NCBI GenBank assembly: GCA_011634665.1
Contig: WAEK01000013.1
Location: forward strand, 666,501-730,500
From: Mortierella sp. BCC40632
Lineage: Eukaryota; Mortierellomycota; Mortierellomycetes; Mortierellales; Mortierellaceae
Direction of reading: 5' to 3'
DNA: 64,000 nucleotides
A program made the position numbers and the translations under genes. Positions 45,139-58,261 of this stretch are shown here, in pieces. The notes beneath the pieces were generated by a model. It saw only the letters and a program-made list of their open reading frames with translations, was not told the DNA's origin and made no database searches. The first letter of the stretch is position 1. Each line of letters starts with the position of its first letter.

Positions 45139-47090
45139 ATGGTCGAAACGACTCAGTCGCCCTTGGCAATGCTAGTCCTAGCCACGCCGTACACTCTCAT
45201 CTATGCAGTCAACCAACGTAATGTTACATCTCCTTGCTCTTCTTAACACTCTGGCGAGTTCTTTGTTGCTCTTTCTTATCCCAGACTCTCACCATAGTAA
45301 TCCTTCTTCTTCTTCTTCTTCTTCTTCTTCTTCTACATCTTCTTCCTCTTCTCCATCTTCTCTGTTTACACCGCCCTTTACTTGTACATTTAATATTTGC
45401 GCCTCTGCGGAACGACGTTATTCATTCAGTACTCCTGCATGGCGTTCTGGACCAAGTTCACTTTTTCTTTTTTGAGCTCATCTTTGTCCTTGCATTCCGC
45501 AAGCTCTTTGGACTTCCAGACTTTACAGAGCGATTCTTCCCAGGAGCTCGGTTACCTGGCCAGAGTCAGAGCGATATCCAGGCCGCAGAAGGCGTTGCAC
45601 CATTGAAGACGACTCTTGTGGGCGTTGCTCCCCCTCAGCAAAAGACAAGGACAAGGACCCCACCAGCAAAGGCAACAACAGAAGCTACAACAGCAGCAGT
45701 ATCAGCAGGTGACACAAAGAAGGCGGTCAGCGAAAAGATGATGACAACAGAGTCAGCCAATGGCAATCCTAAAGTCTCTGCCAAACCTGCTAGAGATCTG
45801 CCATACACAAAGGAACTTGACGCCATGGAGACAAAGTTTAGAGATTACATCGACAACCAGGATATCTGGGAAAAGGTCTTTGAAGAAAACTCACCGGGCC
45901 AGATTCAGGTGTTCCAGTACAAGGCTCGACCCATGTGTTACAAAATCCATGCAACCATGAACAACACCGTCGCTGTGACCTTTGACACACTCTGTGCACT
46001 TGAGAAACGACTCGAGTGGGACCCAATGTGTGTGGAGGCCAAGGTGTTGACACAGGTAGAGGATCGTCCAGGAACCAACATTCAATATGTCCGCACCAAA
46101 GCCATCTGGCCTACAGCATCAAGGGACACGGTTGTCTTGGGAACTGTCAAAGAATTAGGCGAAGGTCGACTCATGATGGTCAATGCCTCCATCGAATACG
46201 AAGGAATGCCTGAGCGCAGCCAAGAAAAGATTGTGAGGATGGAGACTACTGTGGCGGGTACCATTTTAACTCCTGGAGAACCTGGGTCAACTCAATGTCG
46301 TCTTGTTCAGGTCTTGGATGCAGACCTGAAAGGATGGATTCCAGACAAGGTTATCTCAATGGGTAAGTTTATATTTTGAGAAGTGCATGTCCCAAGAGTC
46401 CATATGCCCCCTCTAATGATATTTAAAAGAATATGCTGTTCTAATGATATCTCTCTTGATTAATTTGTGCAATGAATTTCAGTCTCGACCAAGGCTGTCC
46501 CTGAAGGTATTCGCAATGTTAATGCATTGATCCCAAAGATTCAGCCATATCAAGACTCTCTAGTCCTGGCCAGGATCGCTAGCGAACGCATGAAGCTAGA
46601 AGTCGCTTTGGAGGAATCTCAGCCAGATCAATCCTATCAGGGTAAAGAAGAGTATCTACCCGAGAATGAAGAACAGGATCCCAAAGATGAGGAACCTTCG
46701 ACACCACAGGATCTGAGTGAACTTAGTCCAAAGCGTGATTCTCAACATCGACACGAGTTGAGAAAGAAACGTAGCGAAGGCCAAATGAGCTTGGAAACCC
46801 TCTCGGATAGACTGCGTGCTGTCGAGGATGAAGTTGGATTACGAGAGCGTCCTCGACGTCTTCGCAATTCGACAGCGCAGCAGGAATCTTCGGCATCCCA
46901 TTCTAGCAACGGTAGTTCTAGTCAAGTACTCGAAAAGGCAAAGCCAAAAGGAGGCATGTTCCGCGCCCTCTGGGATGGAGTCAAGGAGCAGTTTGGATTT
47001 GGAACCTCGGGAAAGCTGAACAAAATCTTGGTGGCTGTGATTTTGGTTGCCATCCTAGGAACGTCTGCCGCACGACTCAAGCGCCGTTAA
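45139..47090 (+). CDS. START-domain lipid-binding protein, membrane-anchored
   Basis: START domains bind lipids in a hydrophobic pocket and move them between membranes. Exon 1 is 45139 to about 45216 (MVETTQSPLAMLVLATPYTL). Exon 2 begins at about 45293 or 45430 and ends 46362; exon 3 is 46483-47090. The two candidate acceptors are both in phase. The later one avoids a (CTT)n poly-leucine stretch and is preferred. A hydrophobic segment (FFFFELIFVLAFRKLFGL) near the N-terminus is probably membrane-embedded. A Thr/Ala/Lys linker precedes the START region, with KELDAMETKFRDYI...IWEKVFEENSPGQIQVFQYKARPMCYKI, LEKRLEWDPMCVEAKVL and SRDTVVLGTV. An acidic linker with possible coiled coil follows, then a C-terminal span (ILVAVILVAILGTSAARL) before a basic KRR end, as in a tail anchor. 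It is likely at ER or another organelle membrane; the ligand is unknown. Confidence 0.8.
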
Positions 47091-47312
47091 TCTCTCTTTT
47101 TTTTTGTCCATCCAATCGTGTTAGCTGTTCGCCATTGCTTAGCTCTGTATACTATTACTATTCCATAATACCCCCCCCCCCATAAAGCTGGCTATTGCGC
47201 AAGCGACAGCAAAGAGCCTTTCGCTCTGTAAAATCTCTTTACATTTCTTTTCTTTTCTCTTTATTTTTCTATTGATAAGTTATTGGTTTCTATTCGAGTC
47301 GCAGACTCTTGT

Positions 47313-49422
47313 CTATGGTTGACTTTCCAATGCTGCCTGCTCCTTCAACAAACTAGCAAGACGCTCCATGCCTAGGTCCATGTCTTGCTCCGTCACATTC
47401 GAAAACGAAGCTCGAACACAGGAGCTTGGTCCTGCGGCCTTTTGATCACAGAAAAATTCGATACCAGGAACCAACAAGACCTTTTTCTCAACTGCCTTGG
47501 TCATGACCATCTCGGACGAATCCCGAATGCTCTTCAAATAGAACCAAATGAACATGCCTGCATCGGGTTCTACCCACTCTGCCAATCCTGTCAGATGCTT
47601 GCGTGCGTAATGACAAAATTGTTGGCATTTCTCCTTGTAAAAGGCAGCGACCTTAAGAGTGTGATCCAAGAAACCTTGGTAACCCCAAGTATTGACAAGG
47701 GTATAGACAATCGCCTGCGAGACGCTTGAGGGTTGCAAGTTGCTTGTCTATTGAAAACATGAGAAAGTAAAGAAGAAAGGAATGTGAGCAAGCCGAACCC
47801 CAACAAAAATAAATAAATAAAAATAAAGTTGGTCAGGGATCGAGTTTGTTGTTAAAACTTACCATGGTCATCATGTTCATCATATTGACCAGCTCTGCTG
47901 GTCCGGTTGCCCAACCAACACGAAGTCCCGAGGACAAAATTTTGGACATGGAATCAAATCTGAGAACACGCCCATCCACATCCATTGAAAAGTACGAAGG
48001 AACCTTCTCTCCATACTGAAGATAGTAGTAAGGATCGTCCTCAAGGATCAAAAGATCATGTTGACGAGCAATTTCGTAAATCTCCTTTTTCCTTTCCAAG
48101 GTTTGACTGACGCCCGTGGGGTTACCGCCGACAGGGACAGTATACAGAACCTTGGGCTTTCGCTTGTCAGCAGGCCATTGATCCAATTTTTCTCGAAGCT
48201 TGGAAGGAATCACTCCATGAGCATCCAGATCCACGTCTACACCGAAGCAAAAGTAAGAGTAAAAGTTTTAGAGTTAGTCGTTTTTTTTTTTTATAGAACA
48301 TTCTCTTTCAAATGCAGATGGAAGGGAGTTCTTCTTTTTACCGATGAGGTTGCAAGGTTGGTGTCTAAGAAAAGCAATGACGCCGACATATCCTGGGGAC
48401 TCGAAGAGAAGGTTGTCGCCCTCATTGATAAGCATCTGAAGGGCCTTGGTCACAAGATCCTGGGAGCCTGTACCAATGGTCACTGCAAAATCTTTTCGGA
48501 TGGGCTGGTGCTGGAAAATCTGAAGTTCCTTGAGCCAACCGACCAATTGTGGGATTCCATCCTATAAAAAGAAGAAGAAAAAAAAAAAAAAAAAAAAAAA
48601 TACACCCAAAAACTAAAGTTAGAAAGTATTCTTAGCTCTTATACTTGAGTCAAAGTATGGTCTACCTGCGCCAGGGGCGCCGTCAATGTGTTTCTTTTTT
48701 TGGACGTGGTGTGTGTGAAATTTCTCTCCTGGGCTACGCCTCACTTTCCCAAGGCGCCGAATAGTAGACAGTTGGACAATCAAACGGTGTCTACGGCGTC
48801 GACTGCGCATCAGGATTAGCTTTGCCAATATACACACACTCAAATACACGCCCACGTCGAATTGACATACCGATGGCCCATAGGTCAGAGAATCGTTCAG
48901 GATCTTGGAGTCAATCGAAAGCGACTCTCCACTTTTAAGCGAGATTGAGATTCCTTCAAAGGGGAACAAGGCCTGGTTAGGTGCTCCAGCTCCAAGAGAG
49001 ATCTTGATAAAAAGAAGAAAAAAAGAGGAGAGGCGCAAGTAATCCAGTTAAAAAAAAAAAGTTCTCTCGACCAAGTCTTGAGGATACACAGGTGGCGAAT
49101 TGAATTTCTGTCAACATGCTTCAGCTCCATACCATGCCAGGAATCTTGGCGAGAGGGATCAAGCGTCTGACTATCAACAAAGAAAAAAAAATGACATTGA
49201 GAGAAGGAAAAGGCGTTGAATAGGCATTCTCAAGGGAATGGTAGATTTACAAGCTAGTAAAAAAAAAGGGTCCTGATCTCCTTCGTGACTAGTGTTTTAG
49301 ACCTCCCCTCCCTTCTATTCCCAAGCATGATGGTTGAGCAGAGGACCCTTACTTGCGCTTGGTTTCCTGGCCTTTGAGGTATCGCTGAGGTACTTTCCGT
49401 AGTCAAGGCTAATGGGTGACAT
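47313..49422 (-). CDS. Class I/II PLP aminotransferase, 2-aminoadipate/aromatic type (AADAT/Aro8-like)
   Basis: Transfers amino groups from 2-aminoadipate, kynurenine or aromatic amino acids to 2-oxoglutarate; it acts in lysine or aromatic amino-acid metabolism. Six exons join in phase to 422 residues: 49422-49353, 49170-49133, 49002-48871, 48561-48342, 48236-47863 and 47747-47313. Landmarks are the N-terminal RRLIPLAKIPGM and ISLGAGAPNQALFPFE, the PLP phosphate/ring region TIGTGSQDLVTKALQMLI, VPVGGNPTGVSQTLERK, LEDDPYYYLQY, the Schiff-base lysine at about residue 252 in RFDSMSKILSSGLRVGW, and CVRASFSNV with the carboxylate-binding arginine. No clear mitochondrial presequence is seen. Exact substrate preference cannot be told from sequence alone. 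Its 3' end faces the 3' end of the START-protein gene. Confidence 0.92.
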
Positions 49423-49474
49423 GATGTTGCTGTTTGCTGATGGACAATGAGAAGAGGAATGAGGAAAAAGAGAA

Positions 49475-49506
<32 letters not shown>

Positions 49507-49948
49507 AAAAGTGGAAGTAGTGAAAAAGTTGTGACCTCTTTCTCCTGTTCCTCACTCACTCTGGCCCACCCTAGATCAATCTAATCGATCTGTCAGTTTA
49601 CCCCGCTCTCCACTCACTCACTCACTCACTCGCTCGCTCGCTCACTCGTTCAATCACCCCTCCCAGCCTATTCAAACTCTCTTGGTCAACGTGATACCAA
49701 GCCATTCTAAAGTCCTTTTTCTTTTTCTTTTTCTTTTAATGAAATGAAAAGGAATCCAAAATAAAAAGAGGAGAGGGACAAAGGGTTTCTGTTGGATCAG
49801 AAAACCCAAAAGAGATGGTTAAGTAATGGATAGATGATGCTATTGTACAATGGGTGCTGTTGGCTCCTTCCTACGATCCGAGTCATTGTAGCTGCTAATG
49901 TCGCCTTGGTCCTAGTCATGGTGAATGTCGCCACTCTATACTCTATAT
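49423..49948. other. Short intergenic with simple repeats
   Basis: Upstream of the aminotransferase and downstream of SDA1. Contains GAA and CACT repeats (about 49475-49505 and 49612-49645). No gene. Confidence 0.6.
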
Positions 49949-52715
49949 CTACTTCTTCTTCATCTTTTGCTTCTTGATGTGTGCATGCAATTGGATCTTT
50001 TTTTTTTATCAAGTTGTCCAAGACAAGGTAGAAAGAAAGAAATAGCGTTAGTGCCTTTGGTCTTTAACATTCCAAACAATACAGAGATAACATGGCAAAA
50101 AATAAATAAAGTCTTACCTGCTTGTCCCTCAAACTCATCTTCTTCTTTTCGCGGACCTCGCGCTTGTGGGCAATCATCATAAAGTTCTTGCCCTTGGACT
50201 TTTCCTTGTTGGTCGTAGATCCACGGTCGTTCGATCCCTTTCTGGATCCAAACTTCTCGCGTCCCTCGCGACCATTCTTGATCGACTCCATACGCTCTGC
50301 ATAGTCCTGCTTGGCCTTCTTGCGAGGTCCAATGATCGATCCGATCGACACCTCGCCCTCTGCCTGGTCGATATCCGTTGGCGCAGGACGCTTGCCCGAA
50401 CCGGCCTTGGTAGGGTTGACCTTTTGATCCGCTTGCTTCTGAAGCTTGAGTGCCTCGAGCTTGGCGAAATCGGCTGGGGTCAAAATCTTGGTGGTCGCCA
50501 ACAATTGAGCCGCCTTGAGCTTTTCTTTTCGCTCGGCCTCTGCCTGTTGTCTCTTTGCCTTGGTCTCCTCATCCTCTTCCTCGGCCGCATCGTTCTCCTT
50601 GTCGTCTTCGTCGCCCTTGGGCAACACTCCCTTCTTCTTCATACGACGCTCCTTGTTGGCAGAGATACGCTTAGTCTTGGGCTTCTTATTGCCTTCCTCA
50701 TCCTCAGATTCATCATCTGACAACTTGATGTTGAGGTCTTCCTCATCATCTGAAACGTTGATCCATCCGCTTCCCTCCTCGTCCTCATCTTCAGAGGCCT
50801 CCTCCCAGCCACCCCAATCGTCCTCCTCGCCATCTTCACCATTCTCATCAGCATTCTCGGCAAGCAATTGAAGGTCAGTCAAGTCTCCGTCACCGCGGTT
50901 CTCACCATACATCGATGGCTTGTAATCACGCATGTTCATGGTTGCTGTACGGCCACGGTCCTTCTTCTTCAACAGTCCGGGGTTCACTTCACGGAAGAGA
51001 CCGATCAAAGAGCGCGAGGCCATCATCACTCCCTTGTCTCTGTGGTTCTTGTACTCTGTCAGATCCTGCAAGAGTGTTGCCTCCATGGCCAATGGACAAC
51101 GCGAAGAGATCTCACGAATACCGTTCAGACCCGCGGCCATGACCTCTGCAGCACAGTGTTCCGTGACAAAGTTGTTGGCCAATGTCCTGATAATGGGTTC
51201 AATCACATCTGGAGGCACAAGGTCGTGACTGGCCTGGGCAGTGATGGCAATAATCTGAGTAACATCCTTTTGTGTGGGCTGGAGACGCTTCTGGAGGAAG
51301 GGGTAAAGACCAAGGACGGTCAACTTGTGGATACCAATGATACGAGAGCTCAAGTTCATGATCATCAACTGAACCTCATGTCGCTCGCGGACAGAAGAAA
51401 GATGTGTGTAGAGCTTTTCCGTGAAGCCTATTAAAGAGAAGGACAAGAGATAGTCAGACAAAAGGAACAAAAGGAAGGAGGACATTTCTCAAGGATACCG
51501 ATACCCCAACATATGAAAGATGGTTCAACATACCCTGAGGGTCGTTCAACAAGTGAAGAGCCGAAAAGTTGAAGGTCTCGGCCTTTTTCTTGGCCTTTTG
51601 CTTCCTCTTGAGTGTAGCAAGCGTCTTTTCCATTTGTTTGGCCTTGGACTTTGTCTTTTTGGTGACCATCTGCTTATGCTGCAAAGCCTTGATATCAGGC
51701 AACTCATCCTCATCATCCGAGTCCTCTGCATCCTCGTTGTTGCCCAAGAAGAACTGCAAGGCGGTGACCATAATCTTTGTAACAGGCGAAAAGCATGCAT
51801 GGGCGATAACGTTGACAGTCTTGGCGTCATTCCTGTGTTCCATTATTATTATTGTTTCCGATTTTGCAGTGTAGAGAAGGAGAGAGAGTTTAGCTTCGGC
51901 GTTTCTTTTTCATAGGATAGGACAAAGAAGATCGACAAAAAAAGAAAGGGGGCATTTTTCACGTTACCAAATGTTCTTGCGATAGAGCTCAATACAAACA
52001 TCCAAACTGCGCTTGGCAGCAATGGCATTCTCACTGCCGTTGCCTGCAGTGCCCTCGGCCGAAGTAAGCATAGTGTACATGAATCCCTGGAGAGTCTTGT
52101 TCAGCTTATTGTTCTTGGCCTTTTGGTTGCTATTCTTGATATCGTTCACGATATGGTTGTAGAGGATCTCCCGAAGAGCCTTGTCCCGGCAACGGAAGAG
52201 TGTAAAGAAAAGGGAGAGCAAGCTTGTGGAAGAGATCATGTCACGGTTACGAAGGAGAACCAGGGCCGAAACCATTGTCCGGCGAAGCTCTGGGTTGAGA
52301 ACCTGGTAGTGCTTTGACAAGAGGGCAATGATCTGCTCTGAAAACTCTTTGGTCTCTTCCGGGTAGCATGGCGAGACCTACTCGAGAAAGAAATTTAGAT
52401 CAGAACCGATGGTTGTTAGGTTTCTGGTGCCTGTTTATGACCTTGAGAAAAGAAGGTGGGATAGATGAAAGCTCATCCTGTATTTGTCCGAGCAACATTG
52501 CTGCATTCATTTCGTACCTGTGCGATGAAGTTGATCAAGTCCTGAAAGTCGGTGGACAACTCCTCTGGTTTAAGCTCAAAGATGGCCCTGGAAGAGTCAA
52601 AGTGACGAAGCTGCTGCAAGAATTCCTCCTTGTACGACCGAGGATCTCTCTTGATGAGATTCTGGAGCTGAGGAATGTTTGTTGGCAATACTGCTGCCCG
52701 ATTGCGTTTCCCCAT
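49949..52715 (-). CDS. SDA1: SDA1, nucleolar ribosome-biogenesis protein
   Basis: Sda1 is needed for 60S pre-ribosome maturation and export. Five exons join in phase to 754 residues (yeast 767): 52715-52518, 52377-51968, 51832-51534, 51427-50118 and 49996-49949. The N-terminal block [30 protein letters not shown] is characteristic. The helical-repeat N-half follows ([20 protein letters not shown] across intron 2, [17 protein letters not shown] across intron 3). The second half has long acidic runs ([22 protein letters not shown]) alternating with Lys-rich nuclear-targeting segments. A conserved tail, [25 protein letters not shown], is followed by a final 15-residue basic exon ([15 protein letters not shown]). 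That last exon uses an A-rich acceptor and is inferred from frame and the Lys/Arg-rich C-terminus usual in the family. Confidence 0.93.
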
Positions 52716-52789
52716 GATGTAGGATTGGTCGAACGATGAAGTGATTTAGGACAAGGAGAGGGAATGACTCTCAATAGTGGAGGCAGAAG

Positions 52790-52826
<37 letters not shown>

Positions 52827-55341
52827 AAAAAGGTGGCTTTGCAATCAAAATACTCTCTTTTGCGACTGCCTCAGTGGAAGAGGAGCTTGGTCCGACTCGG
52901 GCCATCTGAATGTCAGGGTCTACTGTCAGTAGAAGTGGCTCTTGTTTTAGATATAGTGTCGGATCCCTTCACTGGGTAGGGTTGCGTAGTAGGCTCAATC
53001 TTTGCGGTCTAATCAATGAAGCTATGAACGGAAAAAGACTAGACCCAGGTATTGAAAGCAATTGCCTTCGTATCCGGAAAGGTCCAAGCAAATTAAAAAC
53101 TTACCTTGGTGGCGTCAAAAACACGGCACTCCCTCGAAAAGTATGTCTATCCAGAAACTGTCTAGTTAATCGTGGTAATGGCAACGAAATACTCAAGCCT
53201 GTCGACTCGCAAGCCCCTCTCCCCTCAAGGACTCGGTTTGTCAGATGAGCGAGCAAGCTACATCACTATGCACCAGACTTGTAGGGTATCACTATCACTC
53301 AACCAACCCTGCATTCTATGTGCGATTCTATAAAGAGTAGACTTGGTCGCTGAGAGGAGATTCCATTGCCAGCAATGTGGGCTTACATTGATCCACTATG
53401 GTGTGGCAATGGAGTGGACTGAAGAACGAACCGGTGAATAGAGAAGCGTGCAGACAGTCCTTTTTAAAATACTGAAAGGTTCTTGTTCTCGTTGATACGT
53501 TCGTAGATGACGCGACGCGTCCTAACATTAGATCATGATATGGTGTCAGTCAAAGGAGAGGGTGACGATCTGATATCCTCGCCATCCCGTGTTTTCTTCG
53601 TCTTGCCCCACATTTAGCTCCACAATTCTTCTGTATGGCATTAACCCCTCCCCCCTCTTCTCTTCCCCTTGTTTCTCTTTTTTTTTTCTTCTATGTGTTT
53701 GAGTATCTGCGCCATGCCGATCTGCGACTCCAGGAACAAGGAATGCGGGACAGGAAAGTTTAACACGGCCCAGTTGCTCACAAAAAGTGGGTCTATTTCC
53801 CCTAAAATCCCCCCTTTATTACGGCGTATTGGTTCTCTACAACGCTTCCTGAAAAAAAAAAAAAAAAAAAAACGTGGTGCTGGTTACCCCTGTTGAAACG
53901 AGTTTGGAGTGTGTTGGGCAAACCAGGAGAGCGGAGAATACTGCGTATCTCGGAGTTGGGGTGTTCGTCGCTCCGTCTCTGGCGGCTGTTCTTGAAAAGG
54001 CTACGAAAATTAGGAGATGTCAACGTGATAAGATAAGTGAAGAAGCTGGCTAGTAGAAAAAGAAGAAGAGAAAATAGTGGCAGCAACCAAGAGATGAAGA
54101 GACTTATGCCAATGGGTGTAAAAACATAGAGACTTCCATAAAACACCAGACAGCTATTCGGAGAGTCGGAATTGTGTTGTGGGAATGGTGAGCCGAGGTA
54201 TCAAAGTAGAAGGAGTCTTTGTTGACATTCATACGGCGAAGCAGGATCTATTGATCGGCAATGAAGGGACGGGGCATCAACAACGCGAAAGTCTCCACCT
54301 TATCTCGGAAATCGAACAACATGGACTCAGAATAATGTTCTGATCGAGACAACAGTCATCATCTGGGAGTCGTGTTCGTAAACAAACCTGACCCAGTCAA
54401 GGGTCTGAAAGAGCGGGCACGCAAACACGGCGATGCTGTCTGGTGCACTCCATATCAATCTCTCGATAGAATGAACCTCAGCATTTAGCAAATGTAGCAA
54501 CATTCCTTGGCGACATGCTAGATCACCGGATCCTGATCCTCATCACAAAAAGGCAATTTTGCAAAGAGGATGTTCAAAGTAAACTTCTCAACTGATCCAT
54601 CGGGTACTAGAGATATTGACGCCGACTTTAGTGGCGTCCTTCACTATTATGTATCCCAATCTAGCAAGAGCATTGAGGATTGAGTCTTCCAAGCCGGGCG
54701 TTGCTAAGTTTGTCGGAAAGGATCGTCCATGCAACAGCCATATCATCAGTCTGCCTTACACGAGCAAAGCCGCGGATTGCCGATCGCATAGGACAACAAA
54801 CCTAATACCTTAGCCCAAAGGAGTACTCTTTGTTGGGATGGGTAAATAGCCACTTTTGAAGTCAAGTTGACGAGGAGGTAAAGAGTGACGAGTCGATGAC
54901 TCGGAAGGACGAGGAATGATTGGAATCCAATGAACGGGCGGGCGAATGAATGTAAGAATGAGAAGAGCCAAGGAGATGTTATTAGTGTTGAGAGCGAATT
55001 GCAATGCTACCAGGAGCGAGCAGGAGTTGCATCGCAGCGAGGCAGAACCGCGCCCTGATCCACTTTTCTATTATATGTCCGCCCAGAGGAAGGGCAATGC
55101 TCGTCATCGACCCTTATCTCTCTCTGGCTCTGGCATTTTTTTTTCTGCCCAGCCAGCAAGCCAGCCAGTCTGCCGGCCAGATGTTCCAGCTATTGTTTTT
55201 TTATCAGCTGTCCCTGCGCTCCTCCTCCTCCTCCTCCCAATTTACCTGATCTCACTCCTTTCTTTCTCTTTCTCTCTCATCCACTCTCTCATCCCTCCTA
55301 CCTCACCCCCCCTCCTCATCCACACACACACCCACTACACA
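52716..55341. other. Intergenic, 2.6 kb, no supportable gene
   Basis: Starts with a poly-A run at about 52790-52824 upstream of SDA1. A second A-run lies at 53851-53871. Between 54170 and 54800 short frames with balanced composition appear but are broken by stops in every frame and share no motif I recognise; they could be an old gene or transposon remnant. The stretch ends in the CT-rich, (CA)n-containing leader of the NADH dehydrogenase gene. Confidence 0.5.
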
Positions 55342-58261
55342 ATGTCGTTCATGAGAGGTAAATAGAGCCAGGACTAAACCCAAGGGCTCGGGTCGAGGTG
55401 TGCTGATTCTTTCGACACTCATGTCCCACAGACAGAAACAAAGGAGGCGGGCTGCACCCACTTTTTTTTATATATATTTATTAAACACGAACAACTCGGA
55501 GCAATCGTCCTTTTGGAGACAAATCAGGACATTGGAGACACGCTGACACCTTGGATGGATCCCCACACTCTGTGTACGCGATGCAGGGCCAAGCACTGGC
55601 CCCTCCATTCGCATTGCTACCCTCAAATGCTTCTGTTTACGCGTCCTGATCCTGAGCACTTGGGACATTGGATCGAGGTCCATGACGTAGCGCCTGTTCA
55701 CAGGAAATCAATGACACGAAATCGGGCGAGACTCGGGATTGTCCTTTCACTCCCTCCATACATGCCTTGACAATGTTCACCTGTGAAGGATCAGCTTGTA
55801 CGCAGGAGTGTTGGGCTTCAACTTTTTGTTGAGCAGTGGTAGCCTGTTCAAATATGCAGCCATAAAAACAGTGCCTCGGCTTATTCGGACAAATGGTTAA
55901 AGCCTGGTGGCCCTTTCTTTCCCACGAGAACACTCAGCATGGAGGTTCACTAACGGATCGATGAGAAAAAGTTCGCTTTTCTCTTTGTCCAAGGCTATCC
56001 CCGTTGCGTGTTCGGTTCAAATGGACCTCAGACACGGGAAACGCCCATCTCTCATACCCCCCTCCATCAATGTTGCTCATAACCATACAGCTGAGCCAAC
56101 TTCCGTGAACCTTGTGGGACATGGCGCCGTTCTTTTATACGTATGGCTCGATCCGTCTCTCTATCACGGATCAATTCTTTGCTAACGACTCGCTTCTTCT
56201 TCTTCCGGTCTCTTTCTTGCCTGTGCCTCTCACCTATTGGAACGGATCGATCTCTTGTCCAATTTGGCCTTCCAATTCGCCGTGCCCTCGGTGCTCTGGA
56301 ACTACCCTTTGTCATCATACCGAAAAACGGAATACGTCCTCTACAGCTGCCCAAATGGCACGCATTGCTGCCAATGCGCCCAAGATTGCGCCCCGTCCCT
56401 TGATCAGCGCTCGTTTCAACTCGACCAACACAGGCGCCGCTGCTGCTACTGCTGCTTCTGTCAAGGCGCCTCCACCACCACCCAAGAAGCGCTGGTCTCG
56501 TCTTCGAGCCCTGAAGCGCGTGGTCCAGGTCTCTGCTGTCGGATTGGCTGGATATGCTGCCTATGGTAAACTTACAGTTGCTGGTTTGTCGGCTTAAAGG
56601 ACAACGTATTAGAGTCGTAGGATCTCAACAGGTATCTGACAGTCCTATTCTTTTGTCTCCTCGATCATCGTAACTAGATGTCTATAACAGACGCCATCCC
56701 TCTGTACAGATGCCCTTCGATCCCAAGAAGCGAACGATTGTTCTCTTGGGAACAGGTTGGGGTGCTGTCTCGTTCTTGAAAAAAGTCAACACTGATGACT
56801 ACAATGTGGTATGTGAATAAGAGCCGACAAATGATTGATATGGACCACTGTTACAGATACCATACCGGGACTTTCCCACTCACTTTCCCACAAATATCTA
56901 TTTTCTCTTTACCTCTCCCCTTTTATCTCTCTATCTCTTAACAGATTGTTGTGTCGCCTCGTAACTACTTCTTGTTTACACCTCTGCTTCCAAGCTGTAC
57001 GGTTGGAACGATCGAGCTTCGTTCCATCATGGAGCCCATTCGGTTCATCACTCGCCACAAGACCCGCAATGTTAAGTTCTACGAAAGCGAGTGCACAGAT
57101 ATCGACCCTGAGAGCAAGACGATCAGTGTCACAGGTGAGAATAAAAAGGCAATGCGCCCGAAGAGCCCGCTCCAAGCAATATACAGTAACTGACCTCATG
57201 TTTTACTGCCACCACTGCCACCAATTTTTTTCTCTTCCCTAGACGTCTCGGACATCAAGGGAGCTGTCAGCAATACCACCATCTCCTACGACTACCTTGT
57301 TGTTGCCATTGGAGCCGACAATCAGACCTTCGGCATGGCCGGTGTAAGAGAACACGCCTGCTTCTTGAAGGAGATTTGGGATGCCCACAAGATCCGTACC
57401 CGCCTGATGGACTGTGTCGAGTCGGCTGCATTTGCCTCGCAGACGCCCGAGGAGGTGGATCGTCTGATGCACATGGTTGTTGTTGGAGGTGGTCCCACAG
57501 GAGTCGAGTACGCAGCCGAGTTGCACGATTTCTTGACGGATGACCTTCAGGTCTGGTACCCAGAGTTGGCTGAAAAGCTCCGAATCACATTGGTTGAGGC
57601 TCTGCCTAATGTGTTGCCCATGTTCTCGCACCAGCTGATCAACTACACCGAGCGCACTTTCAAGCAGAACAAGATTGAGGTCTTGACCAAGACCATGGTC
57701 AAGGAGGTCGGCGACAAATCTATTAAGGTCATGGACGCTAATAAGGAGATGGTCTCGATTCCATATGGACTGCTCGTCTGGGCCACTGGAAACTGCCCCC
57801 GTCCGTTGGCTCGCAAATTTATGGCTCGTCTCAAGGAGCACCAGACCTCTCCTCGTGGCATTGTGATTGATGAGTACATGCGTGTGGCTGGAGCTCGGGA
57901 CGTGTATGCTATCGGAGACGCGGCCTTCTCCAAGTATGCACCTACAGCCCAGGTTGCAACCCAGCAGGGTCAGTACTTGGCCACTGTGTTTGAGAACCTG
58001 GCCAGGATCGAGGAGGGTCAGAACAAGAAGATTACTCCATTTGAGTACACTCACCAGGGATCTTTGGCCTACATTGGATCGGATAAGGCCATTGCAGACC
58101 TGCCCTTCTTGAACGGCAACATCTCAGTTGGAGGTGTGGCCACATTCTTGTTCTGGCGCTCTGCATATATCTCCAACATGTTCAGCTTCAGGAATCGGTT
58201 CTTGGTTGTTGGTGATTGGATGAAGTCCAAGGTCTTTGGACGCGATGTTAGCCGCGAGTAA
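55342..58261 (+). CDS. Type II NADH:ubiquinone oxidoreductase (alternative NADH dehydrogenase)
   Basis: A single-subunit, non-proton-pumping flavoenzyme of the mitochondrial inner membrane that passes electrons from NADH to ubiquinone. Exons are 55342-55357, 56347-56565, 56678-56808, 56945-57134 and 57243-58261, in phase to 524 residues. The N-terminus ([23 protein letters not shown]) is an Arg/Ser-rich mitochondrial presequence. It is followed by a Pro run and a possible membrane segment ([16 protein letters not shown]), a layout seen in external (Nde-type) enzymes. The FAD-binding dinucleotide fold is [16 protein letters not shown], followed by [19 protein letters not shown]. The second, NADH-binding fold is [28 protein letters not shown] and [11 protein letters not shown] are also typical. 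I see no EF-hand insertion. The first exon (MSFMR) before a 989-nt intron is inferred; Met at 56355 is the alternative start. Confidence 0.92.

Noticed and set aside
54170..54830. Possible decayed gene or transposon fragment
   Set aside because: Short frames interrupted in every phase with no motif; not enough to call.
57239..58054. 271-residue ORF antisense to the NADH dehydrogenase
   Set aside because: Shadow of the main exon, which carries both dinucleotide-binding folds.
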